The position numbers and the translations under genes are program-made. Below the pieces are notes generated by a model, which saw only the letters and a list, made by a program, of their open reading frames with translations, had not been told where the DNA came from and ran no database searches. Below, piece by piece: positions 9,814 to 19,040 of a stretch of DNA of 40,165 nucleotides. The stretch is taken from contig CAVRZY010000049.1 of assembly GCA_963725415.1 (NCBI GenBank), positions 1-40,165 of the forward strand, written 5' to 3'. This DNA comes from CAVRZY01 sp963725415 (GTDB taxonomy: Bacteria > Acidobacteriota > Terriglobia > Bryobacterales > Bryobacteraceae). Position 1 is the stretch's first letter. Each line of letters begins with the position of its first letter.

Positions 9814-12140
9814 CTACGTCCGCATCCTCGCAATCAGGTAAATGCCGGCCAGGCAGAAGATGGCGTCCGGCGACCAGGCCGCCAGGGCCGCCGGGAGCTG
9901 GTTGATGTTGCCGATCTGCTCGAAGAGCTGACTGAGCGCCCAGTAGGCGATGGCGATGCCGAAACTGACGCCTACGCCCGCCATGGCCCCGCGGTTGCCG
10001 GTCAGGAAGGCGAAGGGGGTGGAGATCAGGGCCATGATGAGGGCGAACAGGGGGACCGAGAACTTCTTGTGCAACTGGACCTGGAGGCGGACGGTGTCGA
10101 AGCCGCTCTGGCTGCAGCTCGCGGATGTAGGCCTCCAGTTCGCGGAAGTTCATCTGCTTGTCCTGCTTGACTTCCTTCAGAAAGTAGCTGGGCGGTTCGT
10201 CCAGCTCGGGAAAGGTCTTCGCCTGGAACTTGCGGAAGCCGGCCTCGCCGGCGCCCCGGATGTCGCGCGACCAGCCGTTCTCGAAAACCCAGCTATGCAG
10301 CACCGGGACCCAGTTGGCGCGTTCGGCGGAGATGTGCCGGCGCAGGCGCAAGGCGTTCGTATCCAACTCGTAGACGCTCACGCCCACCATGAGCTGTTCG
10401 TTAGGATCGAAGTACTTGTAGTAGTAGATGCGCGGGCCCTGCCCGAAAATCCACTTGCGGTCGGGGCGCAGGTAGGTCTGCACGGGACGCCCTTTGATCT
10501 CGTTGCGCAGGGCGTCCTGCCGGCGGTTGGCCTCCGGGACGTAGTAATGATCGAAGGCGAACAGGCCCAGCGCTCAACAGCGAGCCGAGCAGCAGGACAG
10601 GAACGGCCAGGCGATGCAGGCTGACGCCGCTGGCTTTGAAGGCCGTCACCTCGTTGTGCTTGGTGAGCACGCCGAAGGTGACCAGCACCGCCACCAGCAC
10701 GCTGATGGGGGTGGAGTCGTAGATCAGCTTGGGCGTAAGGAAGAACAGGTAGGTGAGCACCTTCGTCATAGGGATCTTGTTCTTGACGATGTCGCTCAGC
10801 AGCTCGAAAAAGGTGTAGACGTGCGTCATCAGCACGAAGCTGGCCAGCAGGAGAGCGAAGTAGAACAGGAAGGTGGACAGGACATAGGTATCGAGGATCT
10901 GCGGCAGCAGCGGCAGCCGGCCGAAGCGGCGGCTGTTTACGACGCCGGCGTGCGCCGGCTCCCAGCGCTGGAGGAAGCGCTGGAGCAGCGCCTGGGACCG
11001 GGTCTTAATGGTGGCGACGAGGTCGCGGTCGCCGGGCTTCTCCAGGCGCAGCAGCAGAGTCAAGCCGGCCAGCGCGAACACCACGTTGGGAGTCCAGACG
11101 GCCACCGGGACCGGGAGCGTCCCCTGGCGGGCCAGGCTGATCAGGCTGATCAGGCCCATGTAGTAGAGGAAGGCCAGGGACACGGTCATCACGAAGGCGG
11201 CCGATTTGCCGGCCTTGCGCGAGGAGATGCCCAGCGGGATGCCCACCAGCGCCAGCAGCACGCAGGCCAGCGGCAGGGCCAGGCGCTGGTGCAGCTCGAC
11301 GCGAGCATCGATCGAGCGCCGCGCCTCCCGCCACAGTGGCCCGGTGTCCATTTCCACGAAGGGGCGGGCACGCACTTCGCTGGGGCGAGGCGCCTGTAAG
11401 GCCTGGTCGCCCCTGGGGAAGGCGGTGTTGTAGTAGTCGGCGGGATCCTTGCCGGCCTCGTGGGTGCTGCCGTCGATCATCGCGAGCTGGATGCGGTTGT
11501 TGGCGACGTCGGGAACGGCGATGGCTTCTCGCGCCAGCGTGATGCGGGGCTGGTCGCCTTTGTCCTGGCCGCCGGTGCTTCGCTCCTCGGGCGGGCGCAG
11601 GTCGGCCAAAAAAATCTGTCGCCAGCGCACCACCGGGCCGGCGATTACGTCCCCCACGTAAAGCACGGTATTCTGGCCGAACTGCTCCTCGAAAACCCGG
11701 GGCTGGATCTCGGCGGTCAGTTGCGCCGCGCTGAGGCGGTTGACGATGCGGTAGGTTTCGCGGATCGACCGGGGCGTCAGCCACAGCGAGGCGGCCGCGG
11801 TAGCCGCCAGCGCCAGGCAGGCAAAGACGAAGATCGGGAAAACCACTCTGCGGCTCGGCACCCCCGACGCGCGCATGCCGATGATCTCGCCATCGCTGGA
11901 CATGCGGCTCAGCCCGATCAGGATCCCCACCAGCACTCCCACCGGGAGCGTGAAGGTCAGAATGGGAGGCAGCACCAGCAGGAACAGATGGCCGACCGTC
12001 TCGGGCGGGGCCGAGCTGCGCACCAGCAGCTCGAAGAGCTTCCCGATGCGCTGCAGGAACAGCACGAAAGTGAACAGCAGCGTCCCCAGAAAGGCGCCGG
12101 AGAGGATCTCGCGGAAGGTGGCTCGGGCGAGGGTCCCCAT
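9814..12140 (-). CDS. LptF-LptG fusion permease of the lipopolysaccharide exporter, two indels
   Basis: One gene encodes two YjgP/YjgQ-type permease domains. The N-terminal LptF-like half (about residues 1-390) starts MGTLARATFREILSGAFLG and has membrane segments such as LPPILTFTLPVGVLVGILIG, a periplasmic jellyroll, and ACVLLALVGIPLGISSR. The C-terminal LptG-like half starts near LPQILDTYVLSTFLFYFALL. LptFG with LptB2 extracts LPS from the inner membrane; in most bacteria the two are separate genes. The frame changes near 10577 (a Val/Leu codon containing both G and C) and near 10118 (Gln region). Repairing both gives about 775 residues. Start ATG 12140 lies directly beside a palindromic repeat, so its promoter may be further upstream with tldE and tldD. 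Confidence 0.85.
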
Positions 12141-13993
12141 GGTTTCTTGCCAAGGCGCAAAGGTCTCGCAAAGGACGCAAAGGAGATCAGGTCAGAAGAA
12201 TAATTGCGTTCTCGGCGGTACTCTGCGTCTTTGCGCGAACCCAATGGCGGAGGAGGGACCAGGGGCGGCCGGGTCAGCTCCTCCTGGGGTTTCTCCAGCT
12301 CCAGATCGTCGATCAGAATCGAGGGAGCGATCACCGAGGTTTCGGCGAGGAAACCCGCGCCTCCCATCAGGGCGAACGGCGCGTTGTTGTCGAGAAAGTC
12401 GAAGACGTAGGTTTCGTCGGAGGCGGCCAGGATGTCCTTGAGCGAGCGCGTGGTGAAGCCCCGGAAGCGCAGGCCGCGCACCAGTTCCTCGCGCCCGTCC
12501 GGATAGACGCGATAGACCAGAATGGGGAGGCTGACCGGGCGCGCCGCCGTTTGGGCCATGCCCGCTAGCAGGCGGCGTAGCTCCTCGAAGGAGGCCGAGG
12601 AGGGAAAATCCATCTTACGGACCACGATGCCGTAAGGCTTGTTACGCTGGCGGCACAACTCGATCAGCTTGTTGCGGAGTTGGGTCGCCGGCGTGGTCTC
12701 CGAGGCCCGCACGAACAGGTTGCCGAAGCCGGCCGCCTTGGCGCCGAAGCTGCCCGGCAGGCGGGCCCGCCCGTTGGAGGCCTCAAACCCCTTGACGGGC
12801 TGCCGGGTGAGCAGGAAATTCTTGAGCACGCCTTTTTCGACCAGCACCAGCGGTTTGGGCGCCACGCCCTCCAGATCCACCTGGTAATGGCCGAACAGGG
12901 GCCGGCCGCGCCATTCCGCTTGGGTCGGGTCATCCACTACATCCATCCATTCCGGAAGAATGCGCACCCCCAGGCGGCCTTCCAGTTCGCTGGGGAAGAA
13001 AGGAAAAGGACGGCCGGGAAGGGACACCGGGCGGCGCGGCACGGCCAGGTTCTTGCCCAGTAACTCGGCCAGAATCTGCGGCCCCGCTATTCCCTCGAAC
13101 AGGACCGGGCCGGAATAGGCCTCGCCGGCCGGCGCCCGCGCCAGCGCGGTCAGGTTCTCGGCCACCTGGCGGATGCCACGCTCCAAATCCAGCTCGGAAG
13201 GCATTTTGCTGAAATCGAGCGAATGAAAGACCGCAGCGTCGCGGAGCAGCATCCCGTCGGGAGCCAGGGAACTGGCGCGCACGCGCAAGTCGAGCATTCT
13301 CTCCGGAACCCTGATCTGGGCGCCCTCCGAGTTCACCAGGTACTGTACGCTCTGTGCCGCATCGAAATCCACCACCGAACTGTACACCTGGGGATAGTCC
13401 TGGAAGAGGGCCGAGAGGCGCCGCACCCGGGCGCTCCAGAGGTCCTCGTCCAGCGGCGCCAGGCGTGGGTCCTGGAGCAGCCGCACCGGCTCGGCTTTCG
13501 AGAAATCGGGCAGCGGGTCGCTGAGGGTGACGTTTTTCAAAGCGGCGCGCTTGCGGGCAATGGCCTCGATGGCAGCCTTGTAAGCCACGTCGGTGGCCAG
13601 CCACAGATGATGCCGCAGGATGGGGTAGGAATCATCCAGGGGAAACTGGTCCACCTCATAGCGCGTCCCGGAGTAGAAGTCCGTGGCGATGAAGTTGGTG
13701 TTATCGAACTTGTAGTCGCCGACGCGAACCTGAATGCGGGGAATACGGTATCGAATACGGCGCTTGTTGATGAGCGCGCCCAGAGTGGCGGAAGCGGAGA
13801 TGTTCTCGCCGTCGTGCAAACCGTACTCGATGAAGTAGGGCTGCTCGAGGCTGACCACCCGCAGGGCCTTCGAGCGCTCCAACTCGTCTGTCATGGCGCG
13901 GAGGATGGAGTCGTCCGGCGGAGCGGGTTTTTGGGCCAGGGCCAGACCGCTCAGAGCCAGCAGCCAACACCCGGCAGCCAGACCGCGCTTCAT
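11957..13993 (-). CDS. Secreted TldE/PmbA-like protein, HExxxH lost
   Basis: ATG 13991-13993 overlaps the upstream tldD stop (ATGA). The N-terminus is a typical signal peptide (MKRGLAAGCWLLALSGLALA), so the protein acts outside the cytoplasm, unlike E. coli TldD/TldE. It shows the TldD/PmbA fold throughout, including GHYQVDLEGVAPKPLVLVEK and FLLTRQPVKGFEASNGRARL. Where the active partner has HEIFGH, this one reads AELLGK near residues 306-311: the Glu stays and both His are gone. This is what is expected for the non-catalytic TldE partner. Homology ends near 12245. The frame then runs without a stop through the repeat and into lptF (out of frame) to 11957, so the real C-terminus is uncertain. 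Confidence 0.8.
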   Translation of the reverse strand: MKRGLAAGCWLLALSGLALAQKPAPPDDSILRAMTDELERSKALRVVSLEQPYFIEYGLHDGENISASATLGALINKRRIRYRIPRIQVRVGDYKFDNTNFIATDFYSGTRYEVDQFPLDDSYPILRHHLWLATDVAYKAAIEAIARKRAALKNVTLSDPLPDFSKAEPVRLLQDPRLAPLDEDLWSARVRRLSALFQDYPQVYSSVVDFDAAQSVQYLVNSEGAQIRVPERMLDLRVRASSLAPDGMLLRDAAVFHSLDFSKMPSELDLERGIRQVAENLTALARAPAGEAYSGPVLFEGIAGPQILAELLGKNLAVPRRPVSLPGRPFPFFPSELEGRLGVRILPEWMDVVDDPTQAEWRGRPLFGHYQVDLEGVAPKPLVLVEKGVLKNFLLTRQPVKGFEASNGRARLPGSFGAKAAGFGNLFVRASETTPATQLRNKLIELCRQRNKPYGIVVRKMDFPSSASFEELRRLLAGMAQTAARPVSLPILVYRVYPDGREELVRGLRFRGFTTRSLKDILAASDETYVFDFLDNNAPFALMGGAGFLAETSVIAPSILIDDLELEKPQEELTRPPLVPPPPLGSRKDAEYRRERNYSSDLISFASFARPLRLGKKPWGPSPEPPSARSSPAPFWGRCCSLSCCSCSASGSSSSCWCAARPRPRRSAICSCWCCLPF
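12149..12237. repeat. Imperfect palindromic repeat of the GCAAAGACGCAGAG type
   Basis: The sequence has several copies of a GCAAAG core (GCGCAAAGGTCTCGCAAAGG, then ACGCAAAGGA) facing the inverse form CTGCGTCTTTGCGCG at the other end, which gives a long imperfect hairpin. A related element occurs at 18902-18996. Such rRNA-independent GCAAAGACGCAGAG palindromes are dispersed in many environmental genomes. This copy fills the gap between the tldE-like gene and lptF and removes the expected stop of the former. Confidence 0.6.
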
Positions 13994-15669
13994 TGGGCGA
14001 GGCCTCCGTTCGACACCGGCATGGGCAACAAGGGCGGGCGGTCCTGGGATTTCTCCTTCTTCTCGATTTCGATCTCCGAGACCAGCAGGGCCGGCGAGAT
14101 GGCGGAAACCGGGACACTGCCGGACTCCGCCCCGCAATAACCGTTGAACACCTCCGGGCGGTCGGAGGTAGCCAGAATCTTGGCTAGGCTGGTCAGGGGC
14201 GTGCCCACGATATCGGCCCCACGGACCAGCTCATCGGGACGGCCGTCGGCATACACCCGGTAGACGATAACCGGAATCACCTTGAAAGCCTGAAGACCCT
14301 GGCGGGCGGTGCTGGTGAAGCCTCCGGTGACCTGCCGGAAGTACAGGCCATAGGGCTTTTTCTGGCGGCGGATTTCCTCCAGCAGCATCTCCCGCAGCCG
14401 GGCCTCGGATACCTGCTGCGTAGATTCGACGATCAGATTCGACTGGCGCGAGACTACTTCGAAGCCCGGCTGGCGGCGCCCGTGCCCGTTGGAGTGGTCA
14501 AAGCCGCGCACCGGCGAGCGGGACATCAGGAAGGTCTTCAGCACGCCTTTCTCGACCACCCGCACCGGCTGGGCTTTGACCCCCTCGTCATCAAACTGGT
14601 ACCAGCCGTTGAGATCGACCGGGCCGAACTTGCGGCGGGTCGGATCGAAGGTGACCGAAAGGAACTCCGGTAGGATTTTGGTGCCCACGCTCTTGGTAAA
14701 GGTCTGTCCTTCGCTCTCGTCCTTCTGGCGATGGCCCTCGATGCGGTGCCCGAAGATCTCATGGAACAGCACCGCGGCCGCCCGCCCCGACAGGATGGCC
14801 GGGCCGACGAAGGGCTCCACCGTGGGCGCGCGCGGCAAGGCCGTCACGTCCTTGGAGACCCGCTCGATGGCGGCCAGGACCACTTCGTCTTTGGGAAGAC
14901 CGCTGGGGTCGCTGGCTTCGATGCTTTCGCTGACCGCCAGGTCCATCCCGTCGGCGGCTTTGGTCCGGGCGGTGATCTGGATCTCCGCCAAACCGCGCCC
15001 GTGCTGGAGGCGCGTGCCTTCGGTGTTGACCAGGGTCCTGGTCTCGCGCTGTGCCAGCAGCGTCACCTGCGAGGTCAGAATCGAGCGATGCTTGGCGAAC
15101 TCGGCCGACCATTTGCGCACCCGCGCCGCCCATTCCTGTGCGGGAAGGCTCAGCTTGGGGCTCGGCTCCGAATAGACCGCCGGCTCTTCCTTGGAGAAGT
15201 CGTCGGAGGTGTCCTCCTCGGCCACCTTGACCTGCCGGTTGGTTCGGATCTTGATGAGCGTCTCGGCGGCCAGCCGGTAGACCCGGTCAGTCTCCAGCCA
15301 GATCCTGCGCTGGATGGCGGCGCGGTTGTCCTCGATAGGCAGGGCCAGGCGCGAGGTGAACCGCGGGCGTTCCCCTGGAATGCGGTGATAATTGTCCAGC
15401 TTGGGACTGCCCACCCGAACCGTGACGTCGAGGACCCGGTTGTGGTCGCTGACGTTGGCCTTCAGCGCCCCCAAAGTGGCCGCGACCATCCAACCCTCCT
15501 GATCCGTCACCTCGTAGGCGATGTAGTATGGCGCCGGATCGCCCTTCTGTTTCAACAGTTGGAAGTTGCGATCCAATTCCTCGCTCAGGATCGGGACCAG
15601 AGGCTGACCTTGGGCCAAGGCGGCGCAGACAAACAGGCTAAGCCATGCGGTGCGGAGAAGCCCTGGCAC
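13990..15669 (-). CDS. Secreted TldD-type metalloprotease
   Basis: The start is taken as GTG 15667-15669, since no ATG lies in frame upstream. The N-terminus is hydrophobic (LLRTAWLSLFVCAALAQGQP), which fits a signal peptide. The product is about 559 residues. The metal-binding HEIFGH sits near residues 302-307 in an AAAVLFHEIFGHRIEGHR context, exactly the TldD HExxxH signature. Further blocks are GWYQFDDEGVKAQPVRVVEK, SRSPVRGFDHSNGHGRR and the C-terminal CGAESGSVPVSAISP. E. coli TldD works with TldE on small peptides (microcin B17, CcdA). The export signal here suggests a periplasmic peptidase. The next gene is the degenerate partner, overlapping by ATGA, so the pair probably forms a heterodimer. 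Confidence 0.85.
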   Translation of the reverse strand: MPGLLRTAWLSLFVCAALAQGQPLVPILSEELDRNFQLLKQKGDPAPYYIAYEVTDQEGWMVAATLGALKANVSDHNRVLDVTVRVGSPKLDNYHRIPGERPRFTSRLALPIEDNRAAIQRRIWLETDRVYRLAAETLIKIRTNRQVKVAEEDTSDDFSKEEPAVYSEPSPKLSLPAQEWAARVRKWSAEFAKHRSILTSQVTLLAQRETRTLVNTEGTRLQHGRGLAEIQITARTKAADGMDLAVSESIEASDPSGLPKDEVVLAAIERVSKDVTALPRAPTVEPFVGPAILSGRAAAVLFHEIFGHRIEGHRQKDESEGQTFTKSVGTKILPEFLSVTFDPTRRKFGPVDLNGWYQFDDEGVKAQPVRVVEKGVLKTFLMSRSPVRGFDHSNGHGRRQPGFEVVSRQSNLIVESTQQVSEARLREMLLEEIRRQKKPYGLYFRQVTGGFTSTARQGLQAFKVIPVIVYRVYADGRPDELVRGADIVGTPLTSLAKILATSDRPEVFNGYCGAESGSVPVSAISPALLVSEIEIEKKEKSQDRPPLLPMPVSNGGLAQ

Positions 15670-15707
15670 GCCATCAGGATAGCATGGGGACGGAGGGAGG
15701 CAGAGAA

Positions 15708-16706
15708 TTACCGCCGCGTGCCCAGCATCAAGCCGCTGGGGCCGGGCAAGTGAATGCGACGCACGTCCTGAAAACCGGCCTGGCGCAGCCACTGGGCGTA
15801 TTCCGGTTCGCTGTAGCTGGAGCCGCTCCGGGTTCCCACCAGCATGTTCAAGGCGAACAGCGCGCCCACGCGGGGAGCGGTCTTGTCGGGCTCCAGGATG
15901 AAGTCCTGAATCACAATCCGTCCGCCGGGGGCCAGCGCCGCCAGCGACCGCCTGAACAGGTCCAGGTTCTCCTCCGGACCCAGCATGTGGCAGATGGCCG
16001 ACAGCAGGATCAGATGGTAGCCCCGGCCCAGCTTGTCCTTGCGAAGGTCGCCGGCGCGAGTCTTGACGCGATCCGACAGACCTGCCTTCGCGATGTGGCC
16101 CCGGGCCATGGGCAGAACCTCCGGCCGGTCCAGTACCTTGGCACGCAGAGTGCGCCGAGCTTTGGCAAAAGCGATCGAGTAGGCGCCCGAGCCGCCTCCC
16201 ACATCCAGCAGCCGATCCACTCCCTTGGCGCCCACGGCGCTCACCACCGCCGGGGCGCGCGCCACCGCATTCAGGTGCATGGCCCCGATGAAAGCCTGAG
16301 TCCAGTCCTGCCCGCGCTTCTCCGGTCCCCGGCGCAGCACAGAAGTCCCGGCGCGGACGCAAGCCGTAAGCGTGGACCAGCGGTCCCACACGTGCACGCT
16401 GTGCATCAAGGCCGTACGCACGTTGTCCGGAGAACCCGCCGAGAGGTAGCGGGCCGCCAGGGGCGCGTTGCGGAATAGGCCCGCCTGTTTGGTCAACATC
16501 CCCAGCGCCACCAGGGCATTCAAGAGCATCTCCGTAGCCCGCTCGCCGCCGCCCAGTCGGTGGGCCGCCTGGCTGGCGGTGGCGCCCTTCCCGACCGCCG
16601 TAAACAGATCCAGTTCGATCGCCGTCAGCAGTACGCGGCTCTCCTGAAACGCCCGGAGGGCGGTGACGAAATCATCTGGCAGAGAGGGTGGCGGTTTTTT
16701 CGGCAT
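15708..16706 (-). CDS. SAM-dependent O-methyltransferase, COMT type
   Basis: ATG 16704-16706 is chosen because GGGGAG lies nine bases upstream; ATG 16715 and GTG 16727 are alternatives. The product of 332 residues has an N-terminal dimerisation/winged-helix part (LLTAIELDLFTAVGKGATAS). The Rossmann methyltransferase domain follows, with the SAM motif LLDVGGGSGAYSIAFAKA, then LSAICHMLGPEENLDLFRRS and PGGRIVIQDFILEPDKTAPR. This order is typical of acetylserotonin/caffeate-type O-methyltransferases. The acceptor substrate cannot be told from the sequence. It is on the same strand as tldD with a 38-bp gap. Confidence 0.85.
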   Translation of the reverse strand: MPKKPPPSLPDDFVTALRAFQESRVLLTAIELDLFTAVGKGATASQAAHRLGGGERATEMLLNALVALGMLTKQAGLFRNAPLAARYLSAGSPDNVRTALMHSVHVWDRWSTLTACVRAGTSVLRRGPEKRGQDWTQAFIGAMHLNAVARAPAVVSAVGAKGVDRLLDVGGGSGAYSIAFAKARRTLRAKVLDRPEVLPMARGHIAKAGLSDRVKTRAGDLRKDKLGRGYHLILLSAICHMLGPEENLDLFRRSLAALAPGGRIVIQDFILEPDKTAPRVGALFALNMLVGTRSGSSYSEPEYAQWLRQAGFQDVRRIHLPGPSGLMLGTRR

Positions 16707-16788
16707 GGACGGCATCTCCCCTTCCACACTAACAAAGCGTGCTGCGGTTCAGTACGCCGCCCAAGGATGCCTGTCCTGCGGGTGGAAC

Positions 16789-17433
16789 TCAGGGGTGGCT
16801 GTTTCGCGGCGCTTTGCCCTTCAAGCCCGACAGCGCCAATCCGAACCGCCCCCGCACCCCGGTCTTCTCGAAGATGTGCTTCAAGTGGACCTTGACGGTG
16901 CCAGGGCGGATACCCAACTCCGAGCCGATTTCTCTGTTCTTCAGGCCCTGTCCCACCAGCTCGACCACCTGTCGTTCCCGGGGGGTCAGCTCGGGGCCGG
17001 ATTCTCTGATCCTCCGGGGATGTTCGCAGAAGACGTCCTGCTCCATCCAGGTAGCGCCGGAAGCGACTGAGTGCAGACAAATTAGAAGGGCTTCAAGATC
17101 GGTCGATTTGCGGATCACTCCTTTGGCGCCAGCCTGTACGAATCGCAGAGCCTCCGCCTCGGTAATCGAGATTCCCCACACCACCGAAGCGGTGCGTGAG
17201 CCGCTATTCTTCAGAGCTGCCAGGCATTCCAGCACTGCCTGGGCGCCGAAAGCCTTGTCCAGAATCAGCACCGCCGGGGCGCTGGTCTGGACCAGATCCA
17301 GGGCGGCCGGAAGCGAATCCACAGCCGGCAGAAACTCCAGATCGGGGCTCCTGCTGATCAAACTCCGCAGCCCCTCCGCGGTCACCGGTTGGCTTTCGCA
17401 GATGGCGACTTTCTTTTTCGGTCCGCCGTTCAT
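16789..17433 (-). CDS. LuxR/NarL-family response regulator with degenerate receiver
   Basis: ATG 17431-17433 gives 214 residues. The N-terminal receiver domain (about 1-120) keeps the central Asp in VLILDKAFGAQ, but the usual acidic pair is replaced (VAICESQPVTAEGLRSLI, normally DDHP), so Mg binding and phosphorylation may be weak. The C-terminal GerE-type HTH (about 150-214) reads LTPRERQVVELVGQGLKNRE, IGSELGIRPGTVKVHLKHIF, as in the NarL family. No histidine kinase gene is nearby. It is divergent from the CpaE/TadZ gene across a 218-bp gap and could control it. Confidence 0.8.
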   Translation of the reverse strand: MNGGPKKKVAICESQPVTAEGLRSLISRSPDLEFLPAVDSLPAALDLVQTSAPAVLILDKAFGAQAVLECLAALKNSGSRTASVVWGISITEAEALRFVQAGAKGVIRKSTDLEALLICLHSVASGATWMEQDVFCEHPRRIRESGPELTPRERQVVELVGQGLKNREIGSELGIRPGTVKVHLKHIFEKTGVRGRFGLALSGLKGKAPRNSHP

Positions 17434-17651
17434 GAAGCAGGCATGCTGCCCAACTTGAGAGCTCCGTCCAACCTGTGCCGATGGCCGAGGCGCCAAGCTG
17501 CTCAAGCCATGCCGGGCCAAGCCCTGCCTAAGAGTATCGGCACGCTCCCAAAAACCTTTAGCCGCCAAAGCCCACGGACGCGGTCAAATTTCCGGATGGG
17601 CTGCCGATGTGATGGTAAAGGGCTGGCCGGCAGCCCGTCCCTTGGCGTGTC

Positions 17652-18857
17652 ATGCCCGCAGTGCAGCCTAAGCCGCGAAATGGGCCCTGGAAGGCTCTGC
17701 TCGTCGCGCCAGATCGCGACGTGGCGGCAGGCCTGACTCGGCTGGTTTCCAGCGAACTGCCCGGCACAGTGCTGGTTCCGCTGAAAACCTACCCGCCCGG
17801 AGCGGTTGTCTCCGAACTAGCCGCTGACCCCGCCTTGCGCCTGTGCTTTCTGGAGGTCTGTTCCGGCCCGGAGGCGGCGCTGGAGTTCCTCTCTGAAATC
17901 ACCAAGCTGGCCCCCGAGCTGGCGGTAGTCGCAGTGCTGAGCCGGAATGATCCGCACTTGATCCTGCGCTGCCTCCGGCAGGGCGCCAGCGAGTTCCTGA
18001 TCCAGCCTTTCACCACCGATCAGCTCGAGGCCGCTATGGAGAAGCTCTCCCGCACCCACCCGGCGGCGTCCCCACCTGCCGAGAGCCTGGCCAGAGTCTA
18101 TTGCGTGATGCCGGGCAAAGGCGCCTGCGGAGCCACTACCCTGGCCTGCAACCTGGCCTTCCAGCTCCAGCGCATCCAGGGGGGCAAGACCCTGCTGGCA
18201 GACATGGATGCGCTCACCGGCACCCTGGCCTTCCTGCTGAAAGTGAAGTCCAACTACAGTTTTCTGGATGCCTTGACGCGGGCTGCCAGTCTGGACGCCG
18301 ACCTGTGGAGATCGCTGGTGACCGCCTGCCAGGGCGTGGACGTGCTTCTGTCCCCGGAGAACCCGGTGGACGGCATCACGGAAGCCTGCGATCCAGCCCC
18401 CGTGCTCCATTTCTCACGCCAGAGTTACGATACTGTCGTCCTGGACAGCGGAGGGGCTTTTGGAGACTGGAATTTGGCCATTGCGAAGCTCTCTGAGGAG
18501 CTGTTGCTGGTTACCACCAACGAGTTGCCGTCTTTGCACGTCACACAGCGGGCCCTGGCCTACCTGGAACAGAACGGGATCGACCGCTCCAAAATCCGGC
18601 TGGTGGTGGATCGCTTCCAGTCGGATGTGGGTCTGGGTCGCGAGGAGGTCCAGGCGGCGTTACACTGCCAGATCTTTCACCTGCTCCCGAATGATTACGA
18701 GTCGATTCAAAAAGCCCTGTTGGATGGGAAGCCCGTTTTGCCTGGCAGTAAATACGGAAAGAGCGTTGCGGCGCTGGCGGAGGCCTTGTCCGGGCAAGAG
18801 CCGTCCAAGAAAAGGAGTTCCTTGTTCTCTGGGCTGCTGTCGGCCTTCAGGGGCTAG
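17652..18857 (+). CDS. CpaE/TadZ-like pilus-localisation ATPase
   Basis: ATG 17652 gives 401 residues; no clear Shine-Dalgarno is seen. Residues about 14-135 form a receiver-like domain (WKALLVAPDRDVAAGLTRLV) without the phosphoacceptor pattern. From about residue 150 a MinD/ParA-like domain follows. Its P-loop reads MPGKGACGATTLACNLA: it has the signature Lys, but the Walker Lys is replaced by Ala, as is frequent in TadZ/CpaE. LLADMDALTGTLAFLL and VVLDSGGAF follow. In Tad/Cpa systems such proteins localise the pilus machine. No other tad genes are in the window, so it is an orphan here. Confidence 0.8.
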   Translation: MPAVQPKPRNGPWKALLVAPDRDVAAGLTRLVSSELPGTVLVPLKTYPPGAVVSELAADPALRLCFLEVCSGPEAALEFLSEITKLAPELAVVAVLSRNDPHLILRCLRQGASEFLIQPFTTDQLEAAMEKLSRTHPAASPPAESLARVYCVMPGKGACGATTLACNLAFQLQRIQGGKTLLADMDALTGTLAFLLKVKSNYSFLDALTRAASLDADLWRSLVTACQGVDVLLSPENPVDGITEACDPAPVLHFSRQSYDTVVLDSGGAFGDWNLAIAKLSEELLLVTTNELPSLHVTQRALAYLEQNGIDRSKIRLVVDRFQSDVGLGREEVQAALHCQIFHLLPNDYESIQKALLDGKPVLPGSKYGKSVAALAEALSGQEPSKKRSSLFSGLLSAFRG

Positions 18858-18901
18858 GGGGCTTGAAGCCCCGAGCTTGTCGCGGATAAGTCAAGTTTTT
18901 C

Positions 18902-18996
18902 TCACCGCAAAGACACAGAGGCCGCGGAGGCAACGCAGAGAAAACCTCTCAGGATTCCTCTGCGGCCCCTCTGGGTACTTTGCGCCTCTGCGGTGA
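18902..18996. repeat. Palindromic repeat, second copy of the GCAAAGACACAGAG type
   Basis: The left arm TCACCGCAAAGACACAGAGG and the right arm CTTTGCGCCTCTGCGGTGAA are near-perfect inverted copies, with inner CCGCGGAGG / CCTCTGCGG also pairing. It lies 45 bp after the CpaE/TadZ gene and could act as a terminator hairpin or a mobile palindrome. It is related to the element at 12149-12237. Confidence 0.65.
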
Positions 18997-19040
18997 AGAC
19001 GAGGCTGCAACATGCCTCGTGGGTCTGAGGCGGAGCCTCG

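Noticed and set aside
18855..18872. GGGGC/GCCCC hairpin after the CpaE-like gene as a rho-independent terminator
   Set aside because: Short stem and no T-run behind it; the larger palindrome downstream is a better candidate.
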